From Peribacillus frigoritolerans (GTDB lineage Bacteria > Bacillota > Bacilli > Bacillales > Bacillaceae): a stretch of DNA of 64,000 nucleotides. The position numbers were made by a program, and so were the translations under genes. The DNA lies in assembly GCF_004358755.1 (NCBI RefSeq), contig NZ_SMZY01000002.1, forward strand, positions 620,001 through 684,000. The letters are read 5' to 3'. Shown here piece by piece: positions 43,079 through 52,618 of the stretch. The number at the start of each line of letters is the position of its first letter. The stretch's first letter is position 1. Below the pieces are notes generated by a model, which was not told where the DNA came from, did not search any database, and saw only the letters and a list, made by a program, of their open reading frames with translations.

Positions 43079-44147
43079 ATTTATTCCCCTTTTCCGCTTG
43101 TCTGTTTTTTTCCTTTGTTGCCGCTTCCCACAAGCCATTTAGATAGGTAGCACCCAGAGCACGGTCATACAAACCATAACCTGGTTTCCCCGTTTCTCCC
43201 CAGATCATTCTGCCATGATCGGGTCTCGCCGGTCCTGAAAAATCCACTTCTCTTAAGGCGCGGACAATCTCGTACATATCCAATGATCCATCCGTTGAAA
43301 GATGGGCAGATTCCTGAAACGATTTTTCACCGGTCCATTTTATATTTCTTAAATGAACGAAATTGATTTTCCCTTTCCTGCCAAAATAACGGACAAATTC
43401 AGGGAAATCATGCTCTGGATTTGCCCCAAGCGAACCGCTGCATAAACAAAGTCCGTTGTATGGACTATCGTATAAATGAACGAATCTGTCTAAGTTCTCT
43501 TTACTGTTAATGATTCTTGGCAATCCGAAGATGGACCATGGCGGATCGTCCGGATGAATGGCCATTTTCACTTCTTCTTCCTCTGCAACGGGGATGATTT
43601 CTTTAATGAAATAGGACAGGTTCGTCCACAATTTTTCTTCAGATACAGTTTGATAGTGGTTCATAAGACTTTTTAATTGCTCCGTTTCATAGCTTGTATC
43701 CCAGCCCGGAAGCTTTAAATCACCGTTTATAGGATTCATCTGCTTCACTTTCTCTTCCTCATAGATTAAGGCAGTCGAACCGTCCGGCAACTCATAATCA
43801 AGGGATGAGCGTGTCCAGTCAAAGACAGGCATAAAGTTATAGCAAACAATTTTTATTCCGGCCCTGGATAAATTCCGAATCGTCGTTTTGTAGTTTTCTA
43901 TATACCGTTCTCTTGATGGAAGACCAAGCTTTATGTCCTCGTGCACTGGGACGCTCTCTATTACACTTAACTGTAATCCGCTCTCTTCAACCTTCTTTTT
44001 GAGCCGGGTAATTTTATCGTACGTCCAGGCTTCTCCGACCGGGATATCGTAAATAGCGGATACAATTCCAGTCATACCGGGAATCTGGCGAATATTTTGT
44101 AAGGTAACAGGATCATTGTCCCCATACCATCGAAATGTCATTTGCAT
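43056..44147 (-). CDS. uxuA: Mannonate dehydratase UxuA
   Basis: A 363-residue TIM-barrel enzyme. It removes water from D-mannonate to give 2-keto-3-deoxygluconate. Signatures: [40 protein letters not shown] (metal ligands), [16 protein letters not shown], and [11 protein letters not shown]. Length normal. Between uxaC (21-base gap) and uxuB (overlap) in the operon. GGAGGG site before the ATG. Confidence 0.96.
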   Translation of the reverse strand: MQMTFRWYGDNDPVTLQNIRQIPGMTGIVSAIYDIPVGEAWTYDKITRLKKKVEESGLQLSVIESVPVHEDIKLGLPSRERYIENYKTTIRNLSRAGIKIVCYNFMPVFDWTRSSLDYELPDGSTALIYEEEKVKQMNPINGDLKLPGWDTSYETEQLKSLMNHYQTVSEEKLWTNLSYFIKEIIPVAEEEEVKMAIHPDDPPWSIFGLPRIINSKENLDRFVHLYDSPYNGLCLCSGSLGANPEHDFPEFVRYFGRKGKINFVHLRNIKWTGEKSFQESAHLSTDGSLDMYEIVRALREVDFSGPARPDHGRMIWGETGKPGYGLYDRALGATYLNGLWEAATKEKNRQAEKGNKYEDSFSN

Positions 44148-44168
44148 AAACGTTTTCCCTCCATCTGA

Positions 44169-45575
44169 TTATCTAGTAATCTCAAAATAGTTTTTGGCAT
44201 TGTTATAGCAAATATCCTGGACCATTTGTCCGAGCAATTCATAATCATCTGGCGCTTCCCCTTTGTGGACCCAGCCGCCGATTACGTTACATAGAATGCG
44301 GCGGAAGTATTCATGTCTTGTATAGGAAAGAAAACTGCGGGAATCCGTCACCATGCCGACAAAATTGCTGAGCATGCCTATGCTTGCAAGGTCTGTCATT
44401 TGGCGGATCATTCCTTCTTTTTGATCGTTAAACCACCAGCCTGATCCAAATTGAATTTTCCCTCTTGCTTCTTCATTTTGAAAATTCCCGGCGGCTGAAG
44501 CAATGATCGGGTTATGTGCGGGATTAAGGTTATAGAGAATCGTCTTTGGCAGCTCATTCTCTTTGTCAAGATGATTCAGAAACTGATTCAGCGGCTTTGC
44601 CAGTTCAAAATCGTTCATCGAATCAAATCCTGCATCAGGACCTATTTTCTTAAACATTTTCGTATTGTTATTGCGGGTCGCTCCAATGTGAAGCTGCATT
44701 ACCCAGCCATGAGAATGATACAATTTCCCAAGATGAAGCAGCGTAAAGGTCTTATACTTATTTTCTTCAGATAAAGTGATGGAGTGACCGTGAATAGCCT
44801 TATCAAAAATCGCTGAAACCTCTGAGAGCGTTGCCTCTTCATAGAAAAGATGTTCAAAGCCATGATCTGATACTCTGCACCCGGCTTCATGGAAGTAAGC
44901 AACACGATGTTCAAAAGTCTCTAATAAATCCTGATAGCTGGTTATTTCGATGTTTGCTGCTTTAGAAAGAGTTTCTACATACTCCTTAAAACCAGGCTGT
45001 GCAACTTCAATGCCTTTATCTGGACGGAAAGCAGGCAGCACAGCTGTCTCTATGCTTTCATTTGCCTGAATTTCCTTATGATAAGCAAGCGAATCTGCCG
45101 GATCGTCTGTTGTACAAATCACATGAACATTTGATTTTTTTATAATCTCCCTGGCAGAAAAATCCTTCTGCTGAAGCAGCTGATTGCAGCGTTCCCAGAT
45201 TTCGTCTCCCGTTTTTTCACTCAGCGGCAAATCAATGTTGAAATATCGCTTCAGCTCTAAATGAGTCCAATGATAAAGAGGATTGCCGATACAGGACGGC
45301 ATTGTTTTTGCCCAGGCATCAAACTTCTCCTTATCAATTGCACTGCCTGTAATCAGCTCTTCACTGATGCCGTTTGCACGCATAGCCCGCCATTTGTAGT
45401 GATCACCATTCAGCCAGATTTCCGTCAAGTTTCGAAACTGCTTATTTCCTGCAATTTCTTCAGGACTCAAATGGCAGTGGTAATCATAAATCGGCATATC
45501 TTTTGCATACTCGTGGTACAGAATTTTAGAGCTTTCGTAATCTAATAGAAAATCGTCATCCATGAATTTTTTCAC
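44169..45575 (-). CDS. uxaC: Glucuronate isomerase UxaC
   Basis: A 468-residue amidohydrolase-fold isomerase that turns D-glucuronate to D-fructuronate (and galacturonate to tagaturonate). Conserved: YDYHCHLSPEEIA (metal HxH), LELKRYFNIDLPL, VICTTDDPAD and the C-terminal MVTDSRSFLSYTRHEYFRRI. The start is a GTG at 45575 with AGGAGGAAATCTGAA, one base after the GH31 stop codon. First of the three Ashwell-pathway genes. Confidence 0.96.
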   Translation of the reverse strand: MKKFMDDDFLLDYESSKILYHEYAKDMPIYDYHCHLSPEEIAGNKQFRNLTEIWLNGDHYKWRAMRANGISEELITGSAIDKEKFDAWAKTMPSCIGNPLYHWTHLELKRYFNIDLPLSEKTGDEIWERCNQLLQQKDFSAREIIKKSNVHVICTTDDPADSLAYHKEIQANESIETAVLPAFRPDKGIEVAQPGFKEYVETLSKAANIEITSYQDLLETFEHRVAYFHEAGCRVSDHGFEHLFYEEATLSEVSAIFDKAIHGHSITLSEENKYKTFTLLHLGKLYHSHGWVMQLHIGATRNNNTKMFKKIGPDAGFDSMNDFELAKPLNQFLNHLDKENELPKTILYNLNPAHNPIIASAAGNFQNEEARGKIQFGSGWWFNDQKEGMIRQMTDLASIGMLSNFVGMVTDSRSFLSYTRHEYFRRILCNVIGGWVHKGEAPDDYELLGQMVQDICYNNAKNYFEITR

Positions 45576-45576
45576 T

Positions 45577-47982
45577 TCAGATTTCCTCCTTTTTCAAATC
45601 GATTTGATCTCCGCTTTTATATTCTGCACCGTTTATAATCAGCTTTCTTTTTTCACCCTGCGGCAAAATAAATGCTGCTGTGTCATATGGAAGAGTGAAC
45701 TTCCCCTCTATCTCAACGTTTATATGAATCTCTGTTTCCGTTGTATTCATTTTGACAGCCACATAAGCGAAGTCTTCTTTGTATTGAGTGGTCACGCCGT
45801 CATCTTCATATAATCTGTACAGGGATTCACTGCTGCCCTTTTCTGGGAATAACAGAAATCCTCTTTCATCTTTATGTTTATCAGCAAATGAAACGTCCGC
45901 CAGATTAACAGGAAGGATGCTTCCTCCTTTTACAAGCAGGGGAACATAATGAAGAGGTGCGGGAATGGTAACTGTCTCTCCGCCTTCAAACCATGTTCCA
46001 TCATGGAAGTCATACCAGCCTCCGTGGTGCTGCGGTAAATAGACGTCCCGCTGTTTTTTCCCTTTTTCTACAACAGATGCGACTAACAGGTTATCACCGA
46101 GCATAAAATCATCGTTTTCTTCAAATGTCGTTTCATCATGCTCAAATTCATAAAAAGTTGGACGGATAATCGGTTTGTAGTTGGCATGCGCTTCGTACAG
46201 TGCTGTGTATAGATATGGCGCAAGTTTTGTTCTGAATTTGATAAGGTCTCTAACTGCAGGAAGCACCTCGGGATACATCCATGGTTCGTTGACCGTTTGA
46301 TCGTCATTCCAAGAGTGGATCGTAAATCTAGGATGCATGATTCCATTTTGAATCCATCTTACGAACAGCTCAGGTTCTGGTGCAGGACCAGAAAATCCGC
46401 CGACATCGTGACCAAAATTATAAAGGCCGGACAAGCTCATTCCAATTCCCATCTTGATGTTGAACTTCAGCGTTTTCCAGCTTGTCCGGTTGTCGCCTGT
46501 CCATGTTTGAACGTAGCGGTGCATACCCGGACTGCCGGATCTTGAAATTAAATAAGGACGAAGCTCTGGATTGTATTCCTGCTGCGCTTCATACGAAGCT
46601 TTCATCATGAGCAGAGGATGCAATGCACGAATCACATCAAAGCTGATTTTTTCTCCAAATCCATGACATTCAGCTTCTTTGCTCCATATCTCAAACTCAT
46701 TGTTGTCATTCCATGTTGAATCAATCCCGTAGTCAAGCAGCTTTTCTTTTACTTGTGATTTCCACCAGCTGTAGGTTTCCTTATTTGTAAAATCCAGATA
46801 AGCCCCAGTCTCATCCCAGAACTGGGCCATCTCTGTATCCTTGGTTTCACGGTTTTCAATAAACATTTTTTTCTCTGCCAGTTCATGGAATAAGGGATGG
46901 TCTTTTAACAGGCAAGGTTTGATATTTGCACACAGTTTAAGACCATCTTCATGGTAGTCGTTCACCAATTCCTTAGGATTTGGGAACTTGTCGTCATTCC
47001 AGGTGAAGACATATCGCTTATCGCCAATCGACGTATATCCGGATGAAAGCTGAAACGACTCACACAATATGTCATGTGTGCGGCAAAGTTCCAGAAACTG
47101 CTTCAGCTGATTCTGCGCATCAGGTGCATCCGTATAGCTCATGGTCGAACCGGAATAGCCAAGGCTCCATTTTGGCGGAAGGATCGTTTTCCCCGTCATC
47201 CACGCAAATGTTTCAGTCACATCCTGTACTTTTGGTCCCGCTATCACATAGTAATCAAGATCTCCGTCTTCCGCCTGAAAATAGCGGTACAATCCGTGAT
47301 AGTTATCGAGCTCTGAGCCCATTTCAAAAACAGAGCTTGATAGATTGTCATAAAACAAACCGAAAGATACACCCGTTTTTTTATTTCTTGTTATGTAAAA
47401 CGGCATGTGCTTGTAAAGCGGGTCTGTGTACTCTGCATCATAGCCCATGGCATCAATTGTCTGCATGCGGTATCGCTTTCCGTGTTTATCTACAGCACCT
47501 GTTTTTTCTCCAAACCCGAAATACTGCTCTTCTAAATCACGCTGCAGATAATGGGCAGGTTCTCCTCCTGCTGCATATTCAAAATGATAGGCCTGTGTCG
47601 CCCGGTCTTTTGCCATTTGAATCCAGCTATCTTCAATTTTTGTATACCACGTCACTTTAAACCCATTAAGCTGAATGTCCATCTTCAATGCTTCTGTCTG
47701 GATGTATACTGCGTCTTCACCCTGTTTGATCTGATAGCCGGGCAATGAAAATCCCGCCGTCTCAAATCTGTTTCTTCCTTCAAAAGGAACGTCTTCCATT
47801 CCGGGAGCGATACTCCATGTTTGCTTTAGTTTCAGTGAATTTCCTTCCGAAAAAAGAACGCGTACAATGTTCGTTTCAAGAATGAACACATAAGCTTTTA
47901 CCGTTCCGTTTTCAAGCTGAAATTCAACGATATTGTTTTCTTCTTTTACGAATGTAAATGGATATGTTTCTTTAATGCTCAT
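45577..47982 (-). CDS. GH31-family alpha-glycosidase
   Basis: An 801-residue glycoside hydrolase of family 31 (alpha-glucosidase, alpha-xylosidase and relatives). The nucleophile is D426 in STWNDNNEFEIW, and the acid/base is D497 in TWTGDNRTSW. The flanking NFGHDVGGFSG and the beta-sandwich C-terminal domain are present. No signal peptide, so it works in the cytoplasm on an imported disaccharide or oligosaccharide. Being in the operon between a TRAP importer and glucuronate isomerase, it probably releases a uronic acid from an alpha-linked glyco-uronide. This specificity is inferred from context. Confidence 0.92.
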   Translation of the reverse strand: MSIKETYPFTFVKEENNIVEFQLENGTVKAYVFILETNIVRVLFSEGNSLKLKQTWSIAPGMEDVPFEGRNRFETAGFSLPGYQIKQGEDAVYIQTEALKMDIQLNGFKVTWYTKIEDSWIQMAKDRATQAYHFEYAAGGEPAHYLQRDLEEQYFGFGEKTGAVDKHGKRYRMQTIDAMGYDAEYTDPLYKHMPFYITRNKKTGVSFGLFYDNLSSSVFEMGSELDNYHGLYRYFQAEDGDLDYYVIAGPKVQDVTETFAWMTGKTILPPKWSLGYSGSTMSYTDAPDAQNQLKQFLELCRTHDILCESFQLSSGYTSIGDKRYVFTWNDDKFPNPKELVNDYHEDGLKLCANIKPCLLKDHPLFHELAEKKMFIENRETKDTEMAQFWDETGAYLDFTNKETYSWWKSQVKEKLLDYGIDSTWNDNNEFEIWSKEAECHGFGEKISFDVIRALHPLLMMKASYEAQQEYNPELRPYLISRSGSPGMHRYVQTWTGDNRTSWKTLKFNIKMGIGMSLSGLYNFGHDVGGFSGPAPEPELFVRWIQNGIMHPRFTIHSWNDDQTVNEPWMYPEVLPAVRDLIKFRTKLAPYLYTALYEAHANYKPIIRPTFYEFEHDETTFEENDDFMLGDNLLVASVVEKGKKQRDVYLPQHHGGWYDFHDGTWFEGGETVTIPAPLHYVPLLVKGGSILPVNLADVSFADKHKDERGFLLFPEKGSSESLYRLYEDDGVTTQYKEDFAYVAVKMNTTETEIHINVEIEGKFTLPYDTAAFILPQGEKRKLIINGAEYKSGDQIDLKKEEI

Positions 47983-48009
47983 GAATGAAACCCTTCTCTC
48001 TGCTGTATT

Positions 48010-49311
48010 TTATAAGCCAAACAGTTTTGGCAGGCTGAGGCTGATTTCCGGAATAAACGTCACCGCCAAAAGCACCACGATAATGGCTCCGTAAAACGGC
48101 AGAAGCGGTTTTATGACCTGCTCCATTTTCACTTTTCCAATGCTGCAGCCTACAAACAGAGCACTGCCGACAGGAGGTGTAATGTTCCCGATGCAAAGGT
48201 TAAAGGCCATCATGATTCCGAAGTGAACCGGATCCATGCCGAATGCTGTAACGACCGGAAGAAAAATTGGTGTAAAGATTAATACGGCAGGTGTAATGTC
48301 CATAAATGTACCGATAATCAATAGAATCAGGTTCATAATTAGCAGAATAATAATCGGACTGTCTGTTAAGCTGAGCAGACCGCTGCTGATTGCCTCAGGA
48401 ATACCAGTGAAAGACATGACCAGAGATAAAATCGTGGAAGTGCCAATCAATAACATAATAACGGCTGTCATCTCCACCGTTTCAAGCAGCATTTTCGGCA
48501 GCTTCTTAAAGCTGAACGTTCGATAAATAATGGACAGAATAAGTGAGTAAGCAACAGCGATGGCTGCGCCTTCAGTTGCTGTAAAAACCCCTGCTATGAT
48601 CCCCCCGAGGACAACCACAATCAGCAGAAGACTTGGAATGGCATCAAGGAATACCTTCAGTCCCTGACTAAACGGAATCCGGGGTGCAATTGGATAGTTC
48701 TTCTTTTTCGCAATGAAGTAAGCAACAATCATCGTAGCAATCCCCCATAAAATGCCTGGAACATATCCGGCAATAAACAAGGCAGCTACAGACGTTCCCC
48801 CGCTGACAAGCGAGTAAATAATAAGCAGACCGCTTGGAGGAATCAGGAGACCTGTCGGTGCAGAAGCAATGTTGACTGCTGCTGAATAGGTCCGTTCATA
48901 TCCTTCTTTATCCTGAAGCGGAGACATGACTCCTCCGATTGCCGCAGCAGAAGCGACAGAGGATCCTGATATCGATCCGAAAAGCATGTTGCCGAGCACG
49001 TTTGTGTGAGCTAAAGAACCCGGCATGCGGCCAGCCAGCAGTTTGGCAAGGTTAATCAATCGGATGGCAATTCCGCCATTGTTCATAATGATCCCAGACA
49101 GCACGAAAAAGGGAACCGCCAGAAGAGCAAAGCTGTCGAGGCCTGTAACCATTTTCTGGGCAGAGGTAAATACCGCAACATCAAACGGAAACAAAATCAG
49201 CATGGTAGCAATGGAAGCACCTGCAATACTGACAGCAATCGGCACTCCCACTACTAAAAGGACAAAAAACACACTCAGTAAGATGAGTCCTGCAGTTAAG
49301 GTCAATTTCAA
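48010..49311 (-). CDS. TRAP transporter, large permease (DctM-like)
   Basis: A 433-residue integral membrane protein with about 12 helices. Family marks are GVPIAVSIAGASI near the N-terminus, the GSISGSSVASAAAIGGVMSPLQDKEGY region and the C-terminal CIGNITPPVGSALFVG. It forms the sodium-driven translocation channel with DctQ and takes substrate from the DctP-type protein. TTG start at 49311 with AAAGGAGTGA. Third gene of the operon. Confidence 0.96.
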   Translation of the reverse strand: MKLTLTAGLILLSVFFVLLVVGVPIAVSIAGASIATMLILFPFDVAVFTSAQKMVTGLDSFALLAVPFFVLSGIIMNNGGIAIRLINLAKLLAGRMPGSLAHTNVLGNMLFGSISGSSVASAAAIGGVMSPLQDKEGYERTYSAAVNIASAPTGLLIPPSGLLIIYSLVSGGTSVAALFIAGYVPGILWGIATMIVAYFIAKKKNYPIAPRIPFSQGLKVFLDAIPSLLLIVVVLGGIIAGVFTATEGAAIAVAYSLILSIIYRTFSFKKLPKMLLETVEMTAVIMLLIGTSTILSLVMSFTGIPEAISSGLLSLTDSPIIILLIMNLILLIIGTFMDITPAVLIFTPIFLPVVTAFGMDPVHFGIMMAFNLCIGNITPPVGSALFVGCSIGKVKMEQVIKPLLPFYGAIIVVLLAVTFIPEISLSLPKLFGL

Positions 49312-49324
49312 TCACTCCTTTGTT

Positions 49325-49849
49325 TTAGCCTTCAATCCTAGTTTTTGAGACGGCTTCCAAATCATCTGAATATAACTCTACTTTTCTCTTAACAACAGCT
49401 TCATAGATGCTCATCAGACTATATCCGATGATAAGAATGCCGCTTACCGGCAGAGATAAATAGATGTATCCCATCGGAACGCTAAGTGCCGCTGAAGACT
49501 GGGCCATTGTAATCGCTACTGTCCTGGATCCTCCAATGACCATAACGAGAACAGCAAATGAAAGAACAAGCACTTCAATGATGACGCTGACAGGAAGAGC
49601 TTTGTTTTTAGGCAGCTTTTCTGCAAGCAGTTCAATCGCAATATGCTTCTTCTGTCCAAATGCATAAGCTGCACCAAGCATGGATACCCAAATCAGTGAA
49701 TATCTTAAAATTTCTTCAGATACAGTGCTTGGCGAGTTGAGCACGTACCTTGTGAAAACCTGCCATACCGCCACAAGCACCATAAACGCAAGCATGGTAC
49801 ATGTAATAAAAGCTATGGTCTTATCGGCTGTTTTTCTTATTTTCTGCAT
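49325..49849 (-). CDS. TRAP transporter, small permease (DctQ-like)
   Basis: A 174-residue protein with four membrane helices and the usual VSEEILRYSLIWVSMLGAAY segment of DctQ. It stabilises the large permease. I place the start at the ATG (49849) with GGAGGAACTG; a GTG one codon upstream is possible. Thirteen bases from the DctM gene. Confidence 0.94.
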   Translation of the reverse strand: MQKIRKTADKTIAFITCTMLAFMVLVAVWQVFTRYVLNSPSTVSEEILRYSLIWVSMLGAAYAFGQKKHIAIELLAEKLPKNKALPVSVIIEVLVLSFAVLVMVIGGSRTVAITMAQSSAALSVPMGYIYLSLPVSGILIIGYSLMSIYEAVVKRKVELYSDDLEAVSKTRIEG

Positions 49850-49867
49850 CACAGTTCCTCCCCCTGT

Positions 49868-50869
49868 TTATTCCTTTTCGGCAGCTTCACGGATCTCTTT
49901 GTAGTACTCAGCTGTAGACACTTTTTCGGCAAATTCTTTATGGAGCGGACGAACCGCCTTTTGAAAGGGTTCCTTATCCGGCGTACTGAATGTCACACCT
50001 TTTTCCTTGGAATCTTCTATCGATTTTTCAATCGCTTCTTCCCAAACAACTTTATGAAAAGCAGACGATTCGCGGGCAGCCTCATTGATGGCCTGTTTCT
50101 GTTCTTCATTCAATACGTCCCACTTTGCCTGGTTCATAATCAGAATGTCCGGAACCATGGCATGCTCGCTGTAGGAATATTCCTTTGCCACTTCTCCATG
50201 GTTGTTATCGGTTAAAGCGGTTTCATTATTTTCCGAACCATCAATTACCCCCTGCTGCAGAGCGGTGTAGACTTCGCCGAAAGACATCGGAGTAGGAGAA
50301 CCGCCCATCAGCTCAATCATCCTGATGGATGTTGCGCTTGGCTGTACCCGTATTTTCATGCCATTCAGATCGTCCGGATGCATGATCGGTTTATTTTTCG
50401 TATAAAAGTTCCTTGAACCCCCGTCATAGAAAGTAAGTCCCCTGAACCCGATCTCTTCTGTAGATTCGTAGATGCCATTAACCGTGCTGCTGTTCATCAC
50501 TCTGTAATAATGATCTCGTCCATCAAACAAATACGGCAGACTGAAAAGAGAGTAGACTTCTGAAAAACTCTCCAGAGCACTTGCACTGACCTTTGATAGA
50601 TCTACAGCTCCGGTCTGGGTCAGTTCAATGACTTCCCGCTCCGCCCCAAGCTGTCCATTCGGATAAAGCTGGATCTTCACTTCTCCGTTTGTCTTCTCTT
50701 CTGTTAATCTCGCAAACTCCGTCAGCGATTTATGCACAGGGTGCGTTTCGCTTTGGTTATGTGCAAGCCTCATCGTAATCGTCCCATCACTTGATGCCTT
50801 TGTGCTGCAAGCAGACAATGCGCCAGCTGCAAGCAGGCAGATCATCATAAATGCCATCCATTTTTTCAA
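49868..50869 (-). CDS. TRAP transporter, substrate-binding lipoprotein (DctP-like)
   Basis: A 333-residue binding protein with lipobox LSAC (Cys21). The DctP pattern is clear (MRLAHNQSETHPVHKSLTEF; GLTFYDGGSRNFYTKNKPI; GMKIRVQPSATSIRMIELMG with the carboxylate-binding arginine). The ligand is an organic acid; context points to a hexuronate or glycouronide. First gene of the uronate operon, TTG start with AGGAGG, behind the cre site at 50902. Confidence 0.95.
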   Translation of the reverse strand: MKKWMAFMMICLLAAGALSACSTKASSDGTITMRLAHNQSETHPVHKSLTEFARLTEEKTNGEVKIQLYPNGQLGAEREVIELTQTGAVDLSKVSASALESFSEVYSLFSLPYLFDGRDHYYRVMNSSTVNGIYESTEEIGFRGLTFYDGGSRNFYTKNKPIMHPDDLNGMKIRVQPSATSIRMIELMGGSPTPMSFGEVYTALQQGVIDGSENNETALTDNNHGEVAKEYSYSEHAMVPDILIMNQAKWDVLNEEQKQAINEAARESSAFHKVVWEEAIEKSIEDSKEKGVTFSTPDKEPFQKAVRPLHKEFAEKVSTAEYYKEIREAAEKE

Positions 50870-50901
50870 TTCCCATCCCTCCTGAAAGTATACTGCCCCT
50901 T

Positions 50902-50915
50902 TGATAACGGTTTCA
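50902..50915 (-). promoter_or_regulatory. Perfect CcpA cre site of the uronate operon
   Basis: On the minus strand TGAAACCGTTATCA matches TGWAANCGNTNWCA at every fixed position. It lies 33 bases before the dctP start, so CcpA should repress the whole uronate operon when glucose is present. Confidence 0.75.
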
Positions 50916-50924
50916 TTATTAATT

Positions 50925-51036
50925 AAGGCTGTGTTCGCATAGATTGTTGTTTTGGGTGATAAAAGTTGTCCGTTCCTTTCCGCTCATAGTTTTAAATATC
51001 TAGTTTAAAAGCAACAAAGTTTACGATAAGAGCCTT
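50925..51036. repeat. TIR (MITE-like) element, internally deleted copy
   Basis: Ends AAGGCTGTGTTCGCATAGAT and, reversed, AAGGCTCTTATCGTAAACTT are inverted repeats. The GC-rich core of the full copy at 32956-33176 is missing, leaving about 112 bp. It separates the dctP promoter region from the LacI operators. Confidence 0.72.
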
Positions 51037-51039
51037 GAT

Positions 51040-51053
51040 TAACAACGTTGTTA
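51040..51053. promoter_or_regulatory. LacI-type operator 1
   Basis: TAACAACGTTGTTA is a perfect 14-bp palindrome with central CG, as typical of LacI-family operators. An identical site lies 65 bp to the right. Confidence 0.8.
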
Positions 51054-51104
51054 TTTTTCTTCAAAAAGCATGTTATTCTTCGGCTTTTTATACTATACTA
51101 CAAG

Positions 51105-51118
51105 TAACAACGTTGTTA
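51105..51118. promoter_or_regulatory. LacI-type operator 2
   Basis: Second perfect TAACAACGTTGTTA. It starts five bases after a TATACT -10 candidate (51094-51099), where bound repressor would block transcription of the LacI gene. The 65-bp spacing between the two sites is about six helical turns and would allow looping. Confidence 0.82.
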
Positions 51119-51176
51119 TTTCTCAGTATAATATGTATTCCGAAAATTTTCAACATTTCCTTTTGGAGGATTTAAA

Positions 51177-52172
51177 ATGAGTGTGACGATAAAAGATATC
51201 GCAAGGGAGTCAGGAGTCAGTTATTCAACCGTCTCAAAGGCGCTTAATAATAGCCCGCTTGTTAAACCTGAAACGAAGAAAAAAGTCCTTGAAACAGCAA
51301 GTATGCTTGGATATACTCCTAACTTTGCCGCTAAAAATCTTGTCTCTAAAAAAAGCAGAACGATTGGGCTTGTGTGGCCGGCCATTGACCGGATTGCCCT
51401 AACAGCCCTTGTTTCTAAAATAAATGGGCTTGTCACAGCTGAAAATTATTTTATGATTCTCTCAGTGGATGAAGCAGACAAGGCCATTGGGATGTTCAAA
51501 GGATTCCAAGTGGACGGCGTGATGATTTTTGAAGAAGGCAGAGAAACCATGCTCCATTCAGATGTCTTCTCTTCTATCCCGATCCTTTCATACGGAGTCT
51601 CAGGGGATCATGTCTACCCGATCATTGACGTAAATCATAAAAAAGCCATTCATCTGGCAGTCAGACACTTGATAGAATTGGGGCATACAAGCCTTTCGTA
51701 TATCGGCGATGCCACTCCGGGAGATAAGCGGCAAACCGAAAAGCTGAATGGGTTCTATGAAGCTATGGAAAATGCCGGTCTGACTGTCCATGAAAATAGC
51801 ATTGGCAATACTAAGGGACTGAGCTGGTATGATGGCTACCTTGCAGCAAAAAATTTACTCAAAACAAGCAAGCCAACAGCCCTGATCAGCGGAAGCTATG
51901 ATATCAGCGTCGGGGTGCTGCGTGCTGCCAAAGAACTGAAGATCAGAATTCCTGAAGATCTTTCCGTTATCTCCTATGACAATATTCCGCAGATGGCGAG
52001 CCTTGAAACTGAGCTTACAAGTGTTGGTGTCCCGATCGAACAATTAGCTAAGAAAATGGTGGCATCTTTACTTACTCTGATTGAAAAGCCAGATTCCATC
52101 AGCCTTACTCAACTAATGGAGCCAAAGCTGGCACTTAGGAAATCAGCAAAATCTCTGCAAAAACACCTCTGA
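51177..52172 (+). CDS. LacI-family repressor of the uronate operon
   Basis: A 331-residue regulator. Residues 1-50 are the LacI helix-turn-helix and hinge (VTIKDIARESGVSYSTVSKA, then NNSPLVKPETKKKVLETAS), followed by a periplasmic-binding-protein-like sensor domain ending in DLSVISYDNIPQMASLETEL. It is divergent from the dctP operon and has two perfect palindromes in its leader, so it most likely controls itself and the uronate genes, with a uronate intermediate as inducer. It is not a clear orthologue of a named Bacillus ExuR or KdgR. Confidence 0.9.
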   Translation: MSVTIKDIARESGVSYSTVSKALNNSPLVKPETKKKVLETASMLGYTPNFAAKNLVSKKSRTIGLVWPAIDRIALTALVSKINGLVTAENYFMILSVDEADKAIGMFKGFQVDGVMIFEEGRETMLHSDVFSSIPILSYGVSGDHVYPIIDVNHKKAIHLAVRHLIELGHTSLSYIGDATPGDKRQTEKLNGFYEAMENAGLTVHENSIGNTKGLSWYDGYLAAKNLLKTSKPTALISGSYDISVGVLRAAKELKIRIPEDLSVISYDNIPQMASLETELTSVGVPIEQLAKKMVASLLTLIEKPDSISLTQLMEPKLALRKSAKSLQKHL

Positions 52173-52189
52173 TTAAATCTCAGAGGTGT
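52163..52189. terminator. Shared terminator containing both stop codons
   Basis: ACACCTCTGA and TCAGAGGTGT form a 10-bp stem with a seven-base loop, followed by CATTTTT; the A-run on the left serves the opposite direction. The LacI TGA (52170-52172) and the stop of the convergent gene (52173-52175) sit inside it. Confidence 0.85.
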
Positions 52190-52472
52190 CATTTTTCATA
52201 TTAAGCAGCCTATACACATCAAAATCATGTTCACCAATCTTCTTCAAAGCATACTTCATTGAAAGCCTTAAGTCTTTGACCTCTGCATTCAACTCGCGGA
52301 GAGGCTCATCCTGGTCGTCATCCCCATCTCCAAGTCCCTGTTTTGACAGCTTGTACAGCTGCTCTTCCACTTTATCAAGCCTCACGTCCACCTGTTTTTC
52401 AAGCACGTCAAAACGTTTGTCAATGCTTGCCTTCAATTCCGTGATGGCAAGCAGGAGTTCCTTGTTTTCCAT
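52173..52472 (-). CDS. Small coiled-coil protein, 99 aa
   Basis: Begins MENKELLLAITELKASIDKR and has heptad-like repeats (FDVLEKQVDVRLDKVEEQLY) and an acidic centre (GDGDDDQDEPL), then a second helix with DLRLSMKYALKKIGEHDFDV. Probably a dimeric coiled coil without enzymatic function; similar proteins occur in Bacillus, but I do not know a named family. The start at 52472 has GAGGGGATAGTC; an upstream ATG at 52511 lacks one. Confidence 0.65.
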   Translation of the reverse strand: MENKELLLAITELKASIDKRFDVLEKQVDVRLDKVEEQLYKLSKQGLGDGDDDQDEPLRELNAEVKDLRLSMKYALKKIGEHDFDVYRLLNMKNDTSEI

Positions 52473-52618
52473 GACTATCCCCTCGCTAATGAATGATGGA
52501 ATGCTTATCACCTTTATTATATTTCTATCAGCTGGAAGAAAGCCAGCAGCAGCCTTTCAGAAAAAAAGAAAAGGCTGTTTTTGATTATCCTCTATAAATT
52601 TGGTTATTGTGCAGTAAA

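Noticed and set aside
47043-47660. 205-codon frame opposite the GH31 gene
   Set aside because: Antisense to a well-supported glycosidase, no ribosome binding site, composition unlike a natural protein.
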